The translations under genes and the position numbers were made by a program. Of a DNA stretch of 7,845 nucleotides, positions 1-5,831 are shown piece after piece. Source of the DNA: Pseudomonadota bacterium. GTDB lineage: Bacteria > Desulfobacterota > Syntrophia > Syntrophales > JADFWA01. The stretch lies in contig JADFWA010000247.1 in the NCBI GenBank assembly GCA_015222855.1, forward strand, positions 1 to 7,845. Reading direction: 5' to 3'. The notes under the pieces were generated by a model. That model searched no databases. It was given only the letters and a program-made list of their open reading frames with translations, and had not been told where the DNA came from. How positions within the stretch are numbered: position 1 is the first letter of the stretch; each line of letters begins with the position of its first letter.

Positions 1-1
1 G

Positions 2-49
2 CATAATGGCAATGACAATGAAAAAGATCTGGAATTTGAAAAGTACTGA
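2..49 (+). CDS. possible C-terminal tail of an upstream gene, perhaps a methyl-accepting chemotaxis protein (partial)
   Basis: Reading from base 2 gives an open frame of 15 residues, rich in Asn, Asp and Glu and ending in EFEKY, then TGA at 47-49. Short acidic tails ending in an aromatic residue after an F-E pair are common at the C-terminus of cytoplasmic receptor domains in delta-proteobacterial and spirochaetal chemoreceptors. The next gene being cheW fits that idea. The frame starting at base 3 is also open, up to TAG at 51-53, so the reading frame is not proven. The start lies outside the window. The identification as a receptor is inferred from a very short tail and from context only. 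Confidence 0.4.
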   Translation, partial: HNGNDNEKDLEFEKY

Positions 50-82
50 GTAGTGGAGACAGCTAATGATAAGGAGTAAAAC

Positions 83-604
83 ATGAGTGTGGAAACTATT
101 ACAGAAGTATCACAGTATCTGACCTTCAAGCTTGAAGATGACGCGTATGCCCTGGGTGTCGCCGATGTCCGGGAGGTCCTGGAGCTGGAGTTGAACCATA
201 TTACGAAAATCCCCCGGACCCCGGATTACCTCCGGGGGGTAATAAACGTACGCGGAAGTGTCGTACCGGTTATCGACATGCGGATAAAATTCAACATGGA
301 AAAAGAAGAAGCAACGATCGATACCTGTATCATTGTGATAGAAGTCTTATTGAACAGGAAAACCACAGTTCTGGGGATTCTCGCGGATTCGGTCCAGGAG
401 GTAATTGACCTGGCTCCGGAACAGATCGAAGCCGCGCCGGAGATAGGAAATCAGCTTAATACTGAGTTTATTGCCGGAATCGGGAAAAAAGATAACAGGT
501 TCATTATTATCCTGGAAATTGGCAAGATCCTGACTTCGGAGGAACTTCGGGATGTAGGTAAAACGGCAAGCGCGCTTACAGCGGAAAACAAAGTGCCTGT
601 GTAG
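83..604 (+). CDS. cheW: CheW-type chemotaxis coupling protein
   Basis: This is a cytoplasmic adaptor that bridges chemoreceptor tips and the P5 domain of CheA in signalling arrays. The 173-residue product is one CheW domain of usual length. It opens with the typical SQYLTFKLEDDAYALGV strand segment, followed by the signature VREVLE, then IPRTPDYLRGVINVRGSVVPVIDMR around residues 43-67, which is the most conserved CheW block. A later block ends in FIIILEIGKIL, the usual last strand. There is no receiver domain, so it is CheW and not CheV. The ATG at 83 has a clear AAGGAG ribosome site at 70-75. It lies 33 bases after the putative tail of the upstream gene and 37 bases before the hybrid kinase start chosen here, consistent with co-transcription. 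The last 20 or so residues are a variable tail. Confidence 0.95.
   Translation: MSVETITEVSQYLTFKLEDDAYALGVADVREVLELELNHITKIPRTPDYLRGVINVRGSVVPVIDMRIKFNMEKEEATIDTCIIVIEVLLNRKTTVLGILADSVQEVIDLAPEQIEAAPEIGNQLNTEFIAGIGKKDNRFIIILEIGKILTSEELRDVGKTASALTAENKVPV
211..238 (+). repeat. GC-rich inverted repeat with two alternative pairings inside cheW
   Basis: CCCCCGGA at 211-218 is the exact reverse complement of TCCGGGGG at 231-238. A second copy, CCCCGGA at 219-225, can pair with TCCGGGG at 231-237 across a 5-base loop. The two left arms therefore compete for one right arm. The stretch encodes the conserved CheW segment around IPRTPDYLRGV, so protein constraint may explain much of it. Confidence 0.5.
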
Positions 605-623
605 CTTAAGACCGTGACGGATG

Positions 624-633
624 AAGGAAGAGG
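624..633 (+). promoter_or_regulatory. ribosome binding site favouring the hybrid kinase start at 642
   Basis: AAGGAAGAGG lies 8 bases before ATG 642 (and 11 before ATG 645). The alternative in-frame ATG at 621 is preceded by accgtgacgg, which has no convincing Shine-Dalgarno match. This supports translation from 642. Confidence 0.55.
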
Positions 634-641
634 AAAAAGAG

Positions 642-1820
642 ATGATGCAATCAAACCTTATTCAGTCACAGAAGATGGAATCCATCGGGAAACTGGCCGG
701 CGGTATTGCGCACGATTTCAATAATATCCTTACGACCATCATCGGGCGTTCAGATCTGATTCTGATGGATTCCGCCGCGGATGAAGAGATCCGGGAGAAT
801 ATCAGCGAGATAAAGAAATCAGCGAGGAGGGCGGCTTCCCTGACCCGCCAGCTTCTCGCGTTCAGCAGGAAGCAGGTGCTTCAGCCTGAAATTGTAAACT
901 TGAATGAGCTGATTCTGGATATAAAAAAGATGCTCAGGATACTGATATCGGAAGATATTGAACTCTCAACAAACCTTTCCTCCAGCCTGGGCCTGATAAA
1001 GGTCGATCCGGGGCAGATCGTTCAGGTAATCATGAACCTGCTGATAAACGCGAGAGACGCGATGCCGAATGGCGGCAGGATAATGATTGAAACGGAAAAC
1101 ACCTATTTGGATGAGTTCAGCCGTAACTTCCATCCGGAGATAGTTCCCGGACAGTATGTAATGCTTGCGGTCAGTGATACCGGCTACGGCATGAATGAAG
1201 AAACATTGAAAAAAGTGTTTGAGCCGTTTTTCAGCAAAAAGGAGGCCGGAAAGGGGACCGGCCTCGGGCTTGCTACTGTGTATGGAATAGTCAAGCAGAG
1301 CGGAGGTTATATTTACGCTTACAGTGAACTGAAGTTTGGTACGACTTTCAAAATTTATTTACCGGAAACACCGGAACCGGCAAACGGAGTGAAAGAAGAA
1401 CCTGGAAATCAAAAAGCTTTCAGTGGAAGTGAGAGGATCCTGTTTGTGGAAGATGATGACGATCTCAGGGAAACAACATGTAAAATGCTGAAGGGCCTCG
1501 GATACACGCTCTGCCAGGCAGGTTCAGGAGAGGAAGCTCTTAAAAAGTCTCAGGCAGATCAAAACGGGAAGATCGATTTGTTGATTACCGACATCGTAAT
1601 GCCCGGTATGAACGGCCGGGAACTGGCCGATGGGTTCCTAGCAAGAAGCCCTGACCTGAAAGTATTATTCATTTCCGGTTATACCGATGACATCATTGCC
1701 CATCATGGGGTACTGGAAGAGAGGATCTCCTTTTTAGCGAAGCCGTTTTCAATATACGATCTTGCGTGCAAGATACGGAAAATTCTGGATGAACCGGGTG
1801 TCAGGAATATGAGGGCCTGA
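642..1820 (+). CDS. soluble hybrid histidine kinase (HisKA-HATPase-receiver) without a sensor domain
   Basis: This is a sensor-kinase-type protein that would autophosphorylate on His and pass phosphate to its own receiver or to a partner. From ATG 642 it has 392 residues. The H-box KMESIGKLAGGIAHDFNN carries the phospho-acceptor at His24. The ATPase domain follows: N-box QVIMNLLINARDAM (Asn132 and Asn136), G1 box DTGYGM (Asp179), FEPFFSKK, and G2 box GKGTGLGLA near 203-210. The receiver starts near 264, with acidic residues in VEDDDD, phospho-acceptor Asp317 in LITDIVMP, Ser345 and Lys367 in LAKPF. All catalytic residues are present. In this kinase family a PAS domain normally precedes the H-box; here only about 12 residues do, and there is no membrane segment, so the signal must come from a partner or the N-terminus has been lost. 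In-frame TGA at 615 rules out a longer gene in this sequence. ATG 621 would add seven residues. The next gene, a receiver-HD-GYP protein, is a natural phosphotransfer candidate (inference). Confidence 0.9.
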   Translation: MMQSNLIQSQKMESIGKLAGGIAHDFNNILTTIIGRSDLILMDSAADEEIRENISEIKKSARRAASLTRQLLAFSRKQVLQPEIVNLNELILDIKKMLRILISEDIELSTNLSSSLGLIKVDPGQIVQVIMNLLINARDAMPNGGRIMIETENTYLDEFSRNFHPEIVPGQYVMLAVSDTGYGMNEETLKKVFEPFFSKKEAGKGTGLGLATVYGIVKQSGGYIYAYSELKFGTTFKIYLPETPEPANGVKEEPGNQKAFSGSERILFVEDDDDLRETTCKMLKGLGYTLCQAGSGEEALKKSQADQNGKIDLLITDIVMPGMNGRELADGFLARSPDLKVLFISGYTDDIIAHHGVLEERISFLAKPFSIYDLACKIRKILDEPGVRNMRA

Positions 1821-1844
1821 ACTATTCCTGATTTCAAGGTGTGT

Positions 1845-1848
1845 GGAG
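1845..1848 (+). promoter_or_regulatory. ribosome binding site that selects ATG 1856
   Basis: GGAG sits 7 bases before ATG 1856. A longer reading frame from GTG 1841 would place this GGAG inside the coding sequence and would have no well-spaced site of its own, so 1856 is preferred. Confidence 0.6.
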
Positions 1849-1855
1849 TTGTTTT

Positions 1856-2917
1856 ATGTGGAAGGACCGGAGTGGAAAGATATTATTAGTTGACGATGAG
1901 GGATCTATCCTCGAAACCCTTTCAAAACAAATGGATTCCTGGGGGTTCGGATGGATGAAAGCAAGCAGCGGACAAATGGCCCTCCGGAAGGTATCCGAAA
2001 CTGATTTCGATCTCATCCTCCTAGATATCAATATGCCTGATATGAACGGCATCAGCGTATTAAAGGAGATCCGGGCTACTAATGAGGTAACCCAAATCAT
2101 TATGATCTCCGGTCTCAGCCAAATGGAACATGTGCGGACCGCTCTGCGGGACGGCGCCTATGATTATCTGGTAAAGCCCTGGGATGCCGATGACCTGGAA
2201 CTGACCATACGGAGGGCCCTGGCATACCGGCAGCTGCTCGCGGAAAGGAAGGAATACCAGGTTAACCTTGAAAGAGAGGTAGAGAAGAAAACGGAAGAGC
2301 TGTCGACGGCACTGACAAGAATAAACAGTACATATAATGAGACCATTCTCGCGCTGGGTTCGGCCCTTGAAACCAGGGATTCCGAGACTCAGGAACATTG
2401 CCTGCGGGTAGCTCATTACTCACGCGTACTGGCGGAAAGAATCGGGATCACTGATGAACGTTTTCTTCTCAACCTCGAGCGGGGGGCCTATCTCCATGAT
2501 ATCGGCAAGATCGGCGTCCCGGACCATATCCTGCGAAAAAGATCAGGTCTGACGGTAGAGGAATGGGTAATAATGAAAAAACATCCGGAGATTGGAAAAT
2601 GCATCGTGGAAGGGATAGCGTTCCTCCATGACACCGTTCCGGTGATTTACTATCATCATGAACATTACAACGGTACCGGTTACCCTCAAGGCTTGAAAGG
2701 AGACGAAATTCCCCTGGAGGCCCGGATTTTTGCGGTGGCCGACGCGTTGGACGCGATCACTTCCGAACGGTGTTATCGACGCGCAATGAGTTTCAAGAAA
2801 GCAAAAGCAATAATCAGGGGTGAATCTGGAAAACAATTCAGTCCTGAAGTTGTGGATGTCCTCAACAGTCTCACGGAGCGGGAAATCATGCGAAGAGAGG
2901 TAAGCCATGTCCGGTAG
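1856..2917 (+). CDS. response regulator with HD-GYP cyclic-di-GMP phosphodiesterase output
   Basis: This is a two-domain cytoplasmic response regulator of 353 residues (RpfG-like architecture) expected to hydrolyse cyclic-di-GMP when its receiver is phosphorylated. The receiver spans about 7-122: Asp13 and Asp14 in LLVDDE, phospho-acceptor Asp57 in LLDINMP, Ser85 and Lys107 in VKPW. A charged, helical, probably coiled-coil linker runs about 123-160. The HD-GYP domain follows with a full set of metal ligands: Glu177 and His181 four residues apart, His214-Asp215 in LHDIGKIG, His243 in KKHPEIG, His267-His268-Glu269, and Asp296 in VADALDAITS. The GYP loop reads HHEHYNGTGYP, with Asn where many members have Asp; this is a common variant. 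Glu177 matches the extra ligand of trinuclear-iron members. I therefore expect activity, not degeneracy. The 3' end overlaps the next gene by 11 bases, suggesting translational coupling. The upstream hybrid kinase is the likely phosphodonor; CheA is another candidate. Confidence 0.93.
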   Translation: MWKDRSGKILLVDDEGSILETLSKQMDSWGFGWMKASSGQMALRKVSETDFDLILLDINMPDMNGISVLKEIRATNEVTQIIMISGLSQMEHVRTALRDGAYDYLVKPWDADDLELTIRRALAYRQLLAERKEYQVNLEREVEKKTEELSTALTRINSTYNETILALGSALETRDSETQEHCLRVAHYSRVLAERIGITDERFLLNLERGAYLHDIGKIGVPDHILRKRSGLTVEEWVIMKKHPEIGKCIVEGIAFLHDTVPVIYYHHEHYNGTGYPQGLKGDEIPLEARIFAVADALDAITSERCYRRAMSFKKAKAIIRGESGKQFSPEVVDVLNSLTEREIMRREVSHVR

Positions 2918-4715
2918 CCTCCGAACCGTGAACACATACCGGATGATCGATCATCTTGAAGGGTTAAGCTCGAAAACCGAAGAGATCTTTCTGAAACTGG
3001 GGAAATCCCTTCCAGCCCTATACCACGAGTTAGAGGCGGGGATGGATAAAGCGAACAGTCTCATTGAGGTCTTTTCGCTGGATGGTATTTCTTCCCCCAA
3101 CAATGGAGGGGGCCATATTATTACAAACAGTATCAGCAGTGCCGAAGAGCTTGTTGGTGAAGCATCCGGCTTTTTTATTGAGTTGGAAAACCGGGACAGT
3201 AAGCTGTTTAATACCATAAACAGCAGTATTGAATGTCTGGCTTCTCTTGAGAATCAGTTTGCCGACATCCGGGAAGATTCCATTGAAATGGAAGTTGTTT
3301 CACTAAACGCGAAGATCGCGGCGGTAAAAACAAAAAAACATTATGCGGGGTTTTCCTGCATAACCGATGAACTGAAGAAACTTTCAGCCGCGACAGTACA
3401 AAACACGGATATCCTGACTGACCATGGTGACACTGTTCTTAAGAACCTTACGACCTTTAACAGAAAAATCGACACTATTCAGAATGCTCAGCGATCATTT
3501 TATACCCATTTCAGGAAGGACCTGGGGAACATTTTTAAGGATTTCAACCATGAAGTCGAAGGGTTGGTTGAACATCTTACATCAGCAGTTACCGAAGCCG
3601 AATGCGTTAAAAGGCCTCTTAGTAATATCATGGAGATTATTCAACTGCAGGACCTCATCAGGCAGTCGCTGCAGCATGTTGAGCTGGCGCTGAAGGAATC
3701 AGACATAAAGAAAGTACCTAAGTCTGCCGACCAGGTCCTCGATGAACTGACTTTTGTGGAAAAAGTTTATCTGTTATGCGGTGAGCTGCTTGGGGACATC
3801 CAGGAGAAGGTTTCCCGAAGCACGAATATCTTCAGTATAAACATTACCGATCTCCGAAGTATCCTGAACAGAGTAAACCGGGACAGTGAATGCGTGCAAC
3901 ATCCTGGTGAATCAGGTGATGAAGGGGGCCGGAATGATGGTGGTCTGAAACGGATTGTTCGTGAATCGGCGCAAACACTGGAAGAGCTTCTCCTGGACCT
4001 GCAGGAATCCATGAAAGAAAAAAGCAGTATATCCAGCGACACAAAACAGATCCTTACTAACCTGAAGCTCCTTGAAATTGGTTTTACGGATTCATTGACA
4101 ATTGTTGCACGGTTTTACCCGGTTAATGTAAACGCGAGAATGGAGGTGGCAAGATGGGACCTTCTCAAGCAGACAGGAATAGCAATTGAGGAAATATCAG
4201 ATGCTACTGAAAGAATAAATCAGGACATGGACGCGGCCTTACAGTTAATCAGAAAAATAACGAAGGAAATCGATACTTCAATTAATCTCTATGCCAGGGG
4301 AATCTCAGGAGAAATAACCGCGATTGGGAATATAACCGGCCGGATAAAAGAGTGTTATCACCAGTTAGCGCTCTCAGGTGAAACATTGTCGGGTACGCTT
4401 CAGACATTTTCGGTATATTCGAACAAGTTTTTCTCTCTCCTTGATGATTCGGAACTTGATATAGGGAGACTGAATGAATTAATCGATGTGATAAAAGATA
4501 TCCGTGAAACATTGCGGGCATCCGGGCAAACGGCGGAAACCGAGAAGGAACAGATACTTTCAGAAATGGGAATGGAAAAATGGGAACTGAAAAACAGCAG
4601 ACTGGAAGAAATTGTTGGTAGATTTACCATTTATGCCCACAAACAGACGGCAGGGAATATTGGGGGATTTGAAATCGGGAATGGAGGAGAAGCCGGTGAG
4701 CTTACCATTTTCTAA
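2907..4715 (+). CDS. soluble MCP-like helical protein with two receptor-tip-like hairpins and a D-x-x-x-Q helix
   Basis: This is a 602-residue protein with almost all-helical, heptad-like sequence, no signal peptide and no membrane segment. Residues 128-163 resemble the chemoreceptor signalling hairpin: SLNAKIAAV, then Gly148-Phe149 exactly 14 and 15 residues after Asn134 as in the canonical motif, then a DELKKL turn (154-159). The key Glu of the canonical NAAIEAAR is Ala138 here and its Arg is Lys141. A weaker second copy at about 405-437 has NARMEVAR, keeping Glu413 and Arg416, then a Gly-rich turn and IEEIS. Between them, IIQLQDLIRQSL (244-255) places Asp249 and Gln253 in the D-x-x-x-Q spacing of CheZ's catalytic helix. 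A Gly/Asp/Glu-rich stretch (333-346) separates two halves. The tail (582-602) is Gly-rich and ends in ELTIF. ATG 2907 has GAGAGG at 2895-2900 and overlaps the HD-GYP gene by 11 bases. It may be an array component or regulator, or a CheY-P phosphatase; function is not established. Confidence 0.8.
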   Translation: MSGSLRTVNTYRMIDHLEGLSSKTEEIFLKLGKSLPALYHELEAGMDKANSLIEVFSLDGISSPNNGGGHIITNSISSAEELVGEASGFFIELENRDSKLFNTINSSIECLASLENQFADIREDSIEMEVVSLNAKIAAVKTKKHYAGFSCITDELKKLSAATVQNTDILTDHGDTVLKNLTTFNRKIDTIQNAQRSFYTHFRKDLGNIFKDFNHEVEGLVEHLTSAVTEAECVKRPLSNIMEIIQLQDLIRQSLQHVELALKESDIKKVPKSADQVLDELTFVEKVYLLCGELLGDIQEKVSRSTNIFSINITDLRSILNRVNRDSECVQHPGESGDEGGRNDGGLKRIVRESAQTLEELLLDLQESMKEKSSISSDTKQILTNLKLLEIGFTDSLTIVARFYPVNVNARMEVARWDLLKQTGIAIEEISDATERINQDMDAALQLIRKITKEIDTSINLYARGISGEITAIGNITGRIKECYHQLALSGETLSGTLQTFSVYSNKFFSLLDDSELDIGRLNELIDVIKDIRETLRASGQTAETEKEQILSEMGMEKWELKNSRLEEIVGRFTIYAHKQTAGNIGGFEIGNGGEAGELTIF

Positions 4716-4747
4716 AACACTACAGGGAAGTACCTGAGGGAGCTGGA

Positions 4748-5122
4748 ATGAAAAAGATACTGATCGTAGATGATTCAAGCACGCTGCGGGCGTCAGTCGA
4801 GTTTACGTTGACCACAGAGGGGCATGAAGTATTGCAGGCAGAAGATGGGCAGCGAGGACTCAAGGTGCTGCAAAGTCTCGAAGGCAAAGAACATGAGCTC
4901 GGGATGATCATTACCGATATCAACATGCCTGTCATGGATGGGATCTCCCTGATAAAAGAGATAAAAAAGACCTCCTTCAAGTATATCCCCATTCTGGTAA
5001 TGACAACTGAAGCTGAAGAAAGTAAGAAGAAGGAGGGGAAAGAGGCAGGGGCATCGGGGTGGCTGATAAAACCCTTCGATCCGGAACAACTCCTTGGTGT
5101 TGTGTCGAGGTTTGTGAAATGA
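4748..5122 (+). CDS. cheY: CheY-like single-domain response regulator
   Basis: This 124-residue stand-alone receiver would be phosphorylated by CheA and carry the signal to a flagellar switch or another target. All receiver residues are present: Asp8-Asp9 in IVDDSS, phospho-acceptor Asp57 in ITDINMPVMDG, Thr86-Thr87 with Glu88 after the fourth strand, Trp105 at the aromatic switch position (Tyr in E. coli CheY) and Lys108 in LIKPFDP. The GASGWLIKPF ending is typical of CheY proteins encoded in chemotaxis clusters. GAGGGAG at 4736-4742 precedes the ATG by 5 bases. It starts 32 bases after the MCP-like gene, with no terminator between, and 33 bases before the first STAS gene. There is no output domain. 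Its chemotaxis role is inferred from the cluster; such CheY proteins can also act in non-flagellar systems. Confidence 0.93.
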   Translation: MKKILIVDDSSTLRASVEFTLTTEGHEVLQAEDGQRGLKVLQSLEGKEHELGMIITDINMPVMDGISLIKEIKKTSFKYIPILVMTTEAEESKKKEGKEAGASGWLIKPFDPEQLLGVVSRFVK

Positions 5123-5140
5123 AAAAAGCATTAATTGTTG

Positions 5141-5146
5141 GGGAGG
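5141..5146 (+). promoter_or_regulatory. ribosome binding site that selects ATG 5156
   Basis: GGGAGG lies 9 bases before ATG 5156. A longer frame from TTG 5135 would swallow this site. Choosing 5156 also gives a 113-residue protein that aligns end to end without gaps with the next STAS protein. Confidence 0.7.
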
Positions 5147-5155
5147 ACAACTGCA

Positions 5156-5497
5156 ATGATTGACGCCAATGAAATGGTATTAGGGATTACACTATCGGGA
5201 AGATTCACTATTGAAAATTCGCAGAAACTTCATGAAGAAGTCGAGGATTTTCTTAATAATACAGTACCACTTGAAATATATATAAATGAAATTGAAGAAA
5301 TGGATTTTTCCTTTCTTCAGATACTTTATTCGGTTGTCCTGACTGCCCGCACTTCGAAAAAGAAGATATCGGTTTTCACCGATAACGGCGAAATGATAAA
5401 AAACTTGCTCGTTCATACGGGATATGAATCCCACTTTACCGTTAAAAAGAATCGGTCCGGAGCGAACTGTCTGATTGGAGGTATCTATTATGACTAA
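5156..5497 (+). CDS. STAS-domain protein 1 (anti-anti-sigma-factor-like)
   Basis: This is a 113-residue protein made of one STAS domain, the fold of SpoIIAA/RsbV anti-sigma-factor antagonists. The pattern is beta strand LGITLSGRFTIEN, helix, strand EIYINEIEEMD, then the D-x-S loop and helix MDFSFLQILYSVVLTAR, strand KKISVF, and a final helix. Ser52, two residues after Asp50, sits where SpoIIAA carries its regulatory phosphoserine, so phospho-control is possible. The glycine that usually follows is Phe53, giving the D-x-S-F-L-Q form I associate with STAS proteins of chemosensory clusters. No RsbW-type kinase is in the window. It overlaps the second STAS gene by 8 bases (ATGACTAA). The coding sequence is visibly richer in A and T than neighbouring genes. 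The partner is unknown. Confidence 0.85.
   Translation: MIDANEMVLGITLSGRFTIENSQKLHEEVEDFLNNTVPLEIYINEIEEMDFSFLQILYSVVLTARTSKKKISVFTDNGEMIKNLLVHTGYESHFTVKKNRSGANCLIGGIYYD
5477..5481 (+). promoter_or_regulatory. ribosome binding site of the second STAS gene, inside the first
   Basis: GGAGG lies 8 bases before ATG 5490, within the last codons of the first STAS gene. It rules against a TTG start at 5475 and implies coupled translation of the pair. Confidence 0.65.
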
Positions 5498-5831
5498 TGT
5501 TGATGAAAAGAAGGCAAAACTGACACTGTCAGGAAGATTGACTATCGAGAACGCGCAAAAGATTTGTGATGAACTTCAATCATCTTTTGAAAACTCATTT
5601 AACCCTGAGATTTTTCTAACAGAAATTGAGGAAATTGATTTATCTTTTCTCCAGATTCTGTATTCACTTATCCTGACTGCTCACAAACTGGAAAAGAAAA
5701 TCTCGGTTTTCATAGATGACCCGGAGCTGATTAATAAACTCCTTGTTGCGGGGGGATTTGAGTCCCATTTCAGGATAAAAAAAGACCAGTCCGGGACCAA
5801 CAGTTTGATAGAGGGCATTATCGATGGATGA
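5490..5831 (+). CDS. STAS-domain protein 2, tandem paralogue
   Basis: This is a second 113-residue single STAS domain. A gapless hand alignment with the preceding protein gives about 59 of 113 identical residues (52%), including LSGR-TIEN, EIEE-D-SFLQILYS, KKISVF and ESHF, so the two arose by duplication and have since diverged. The phospho-acceptor candidate Ser52 and Asp50 are in the same register as in the first copy. Pro73 and the residues at 86-89 differ, suggesting partner or regulatory specialisation. The start ATG 5490 overlaps the first STAS gene by 8 bases, and its own end overlaps cheA by 8 bases (ATGGATGA). Equal dosage of the three proteins is therefore likely. Known STAS partners are GHKL kinases and sigma-factor switches; a link to CheA, whose ATPase has the same GHKL fold, is an inference from position only. 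Confidence 0.85.
   Translation: MTNVDEKKAKLTLSGRLTIENAQKICDELQSSFENSFNPEIFLTEIEEIDLSFLQILYSLILTAHKLEKKISVFIDDPELINKLLVAGGFESHFRIKKDQSGTNSLIEGIIDG

Noticed and set aside
2942..2955. Perfect 14-base palindrome GATGATCGATCATC near the start of the MCP-like gene
   Set aside because: It lies in coding sequence (RMIDHL), has no second copy that I noticed and no promoter context, and could arise from codon choice.
4716..4747. Gap between the MCP-like gene and cheY as a possible terminator or promoter
   Set aside because: 32 bases with no stem-loop plus T-run and no credible -35/-10 pair; best read as an intra-operon spacer.
5134..5155. Small hairpin around the STAS1 ribosome site (GTTG/CAAC with GGGAGGA in the loop)
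   Set aside because: Only a 4-bp stem; too weak to claim as a riboswitch or thermosensor.
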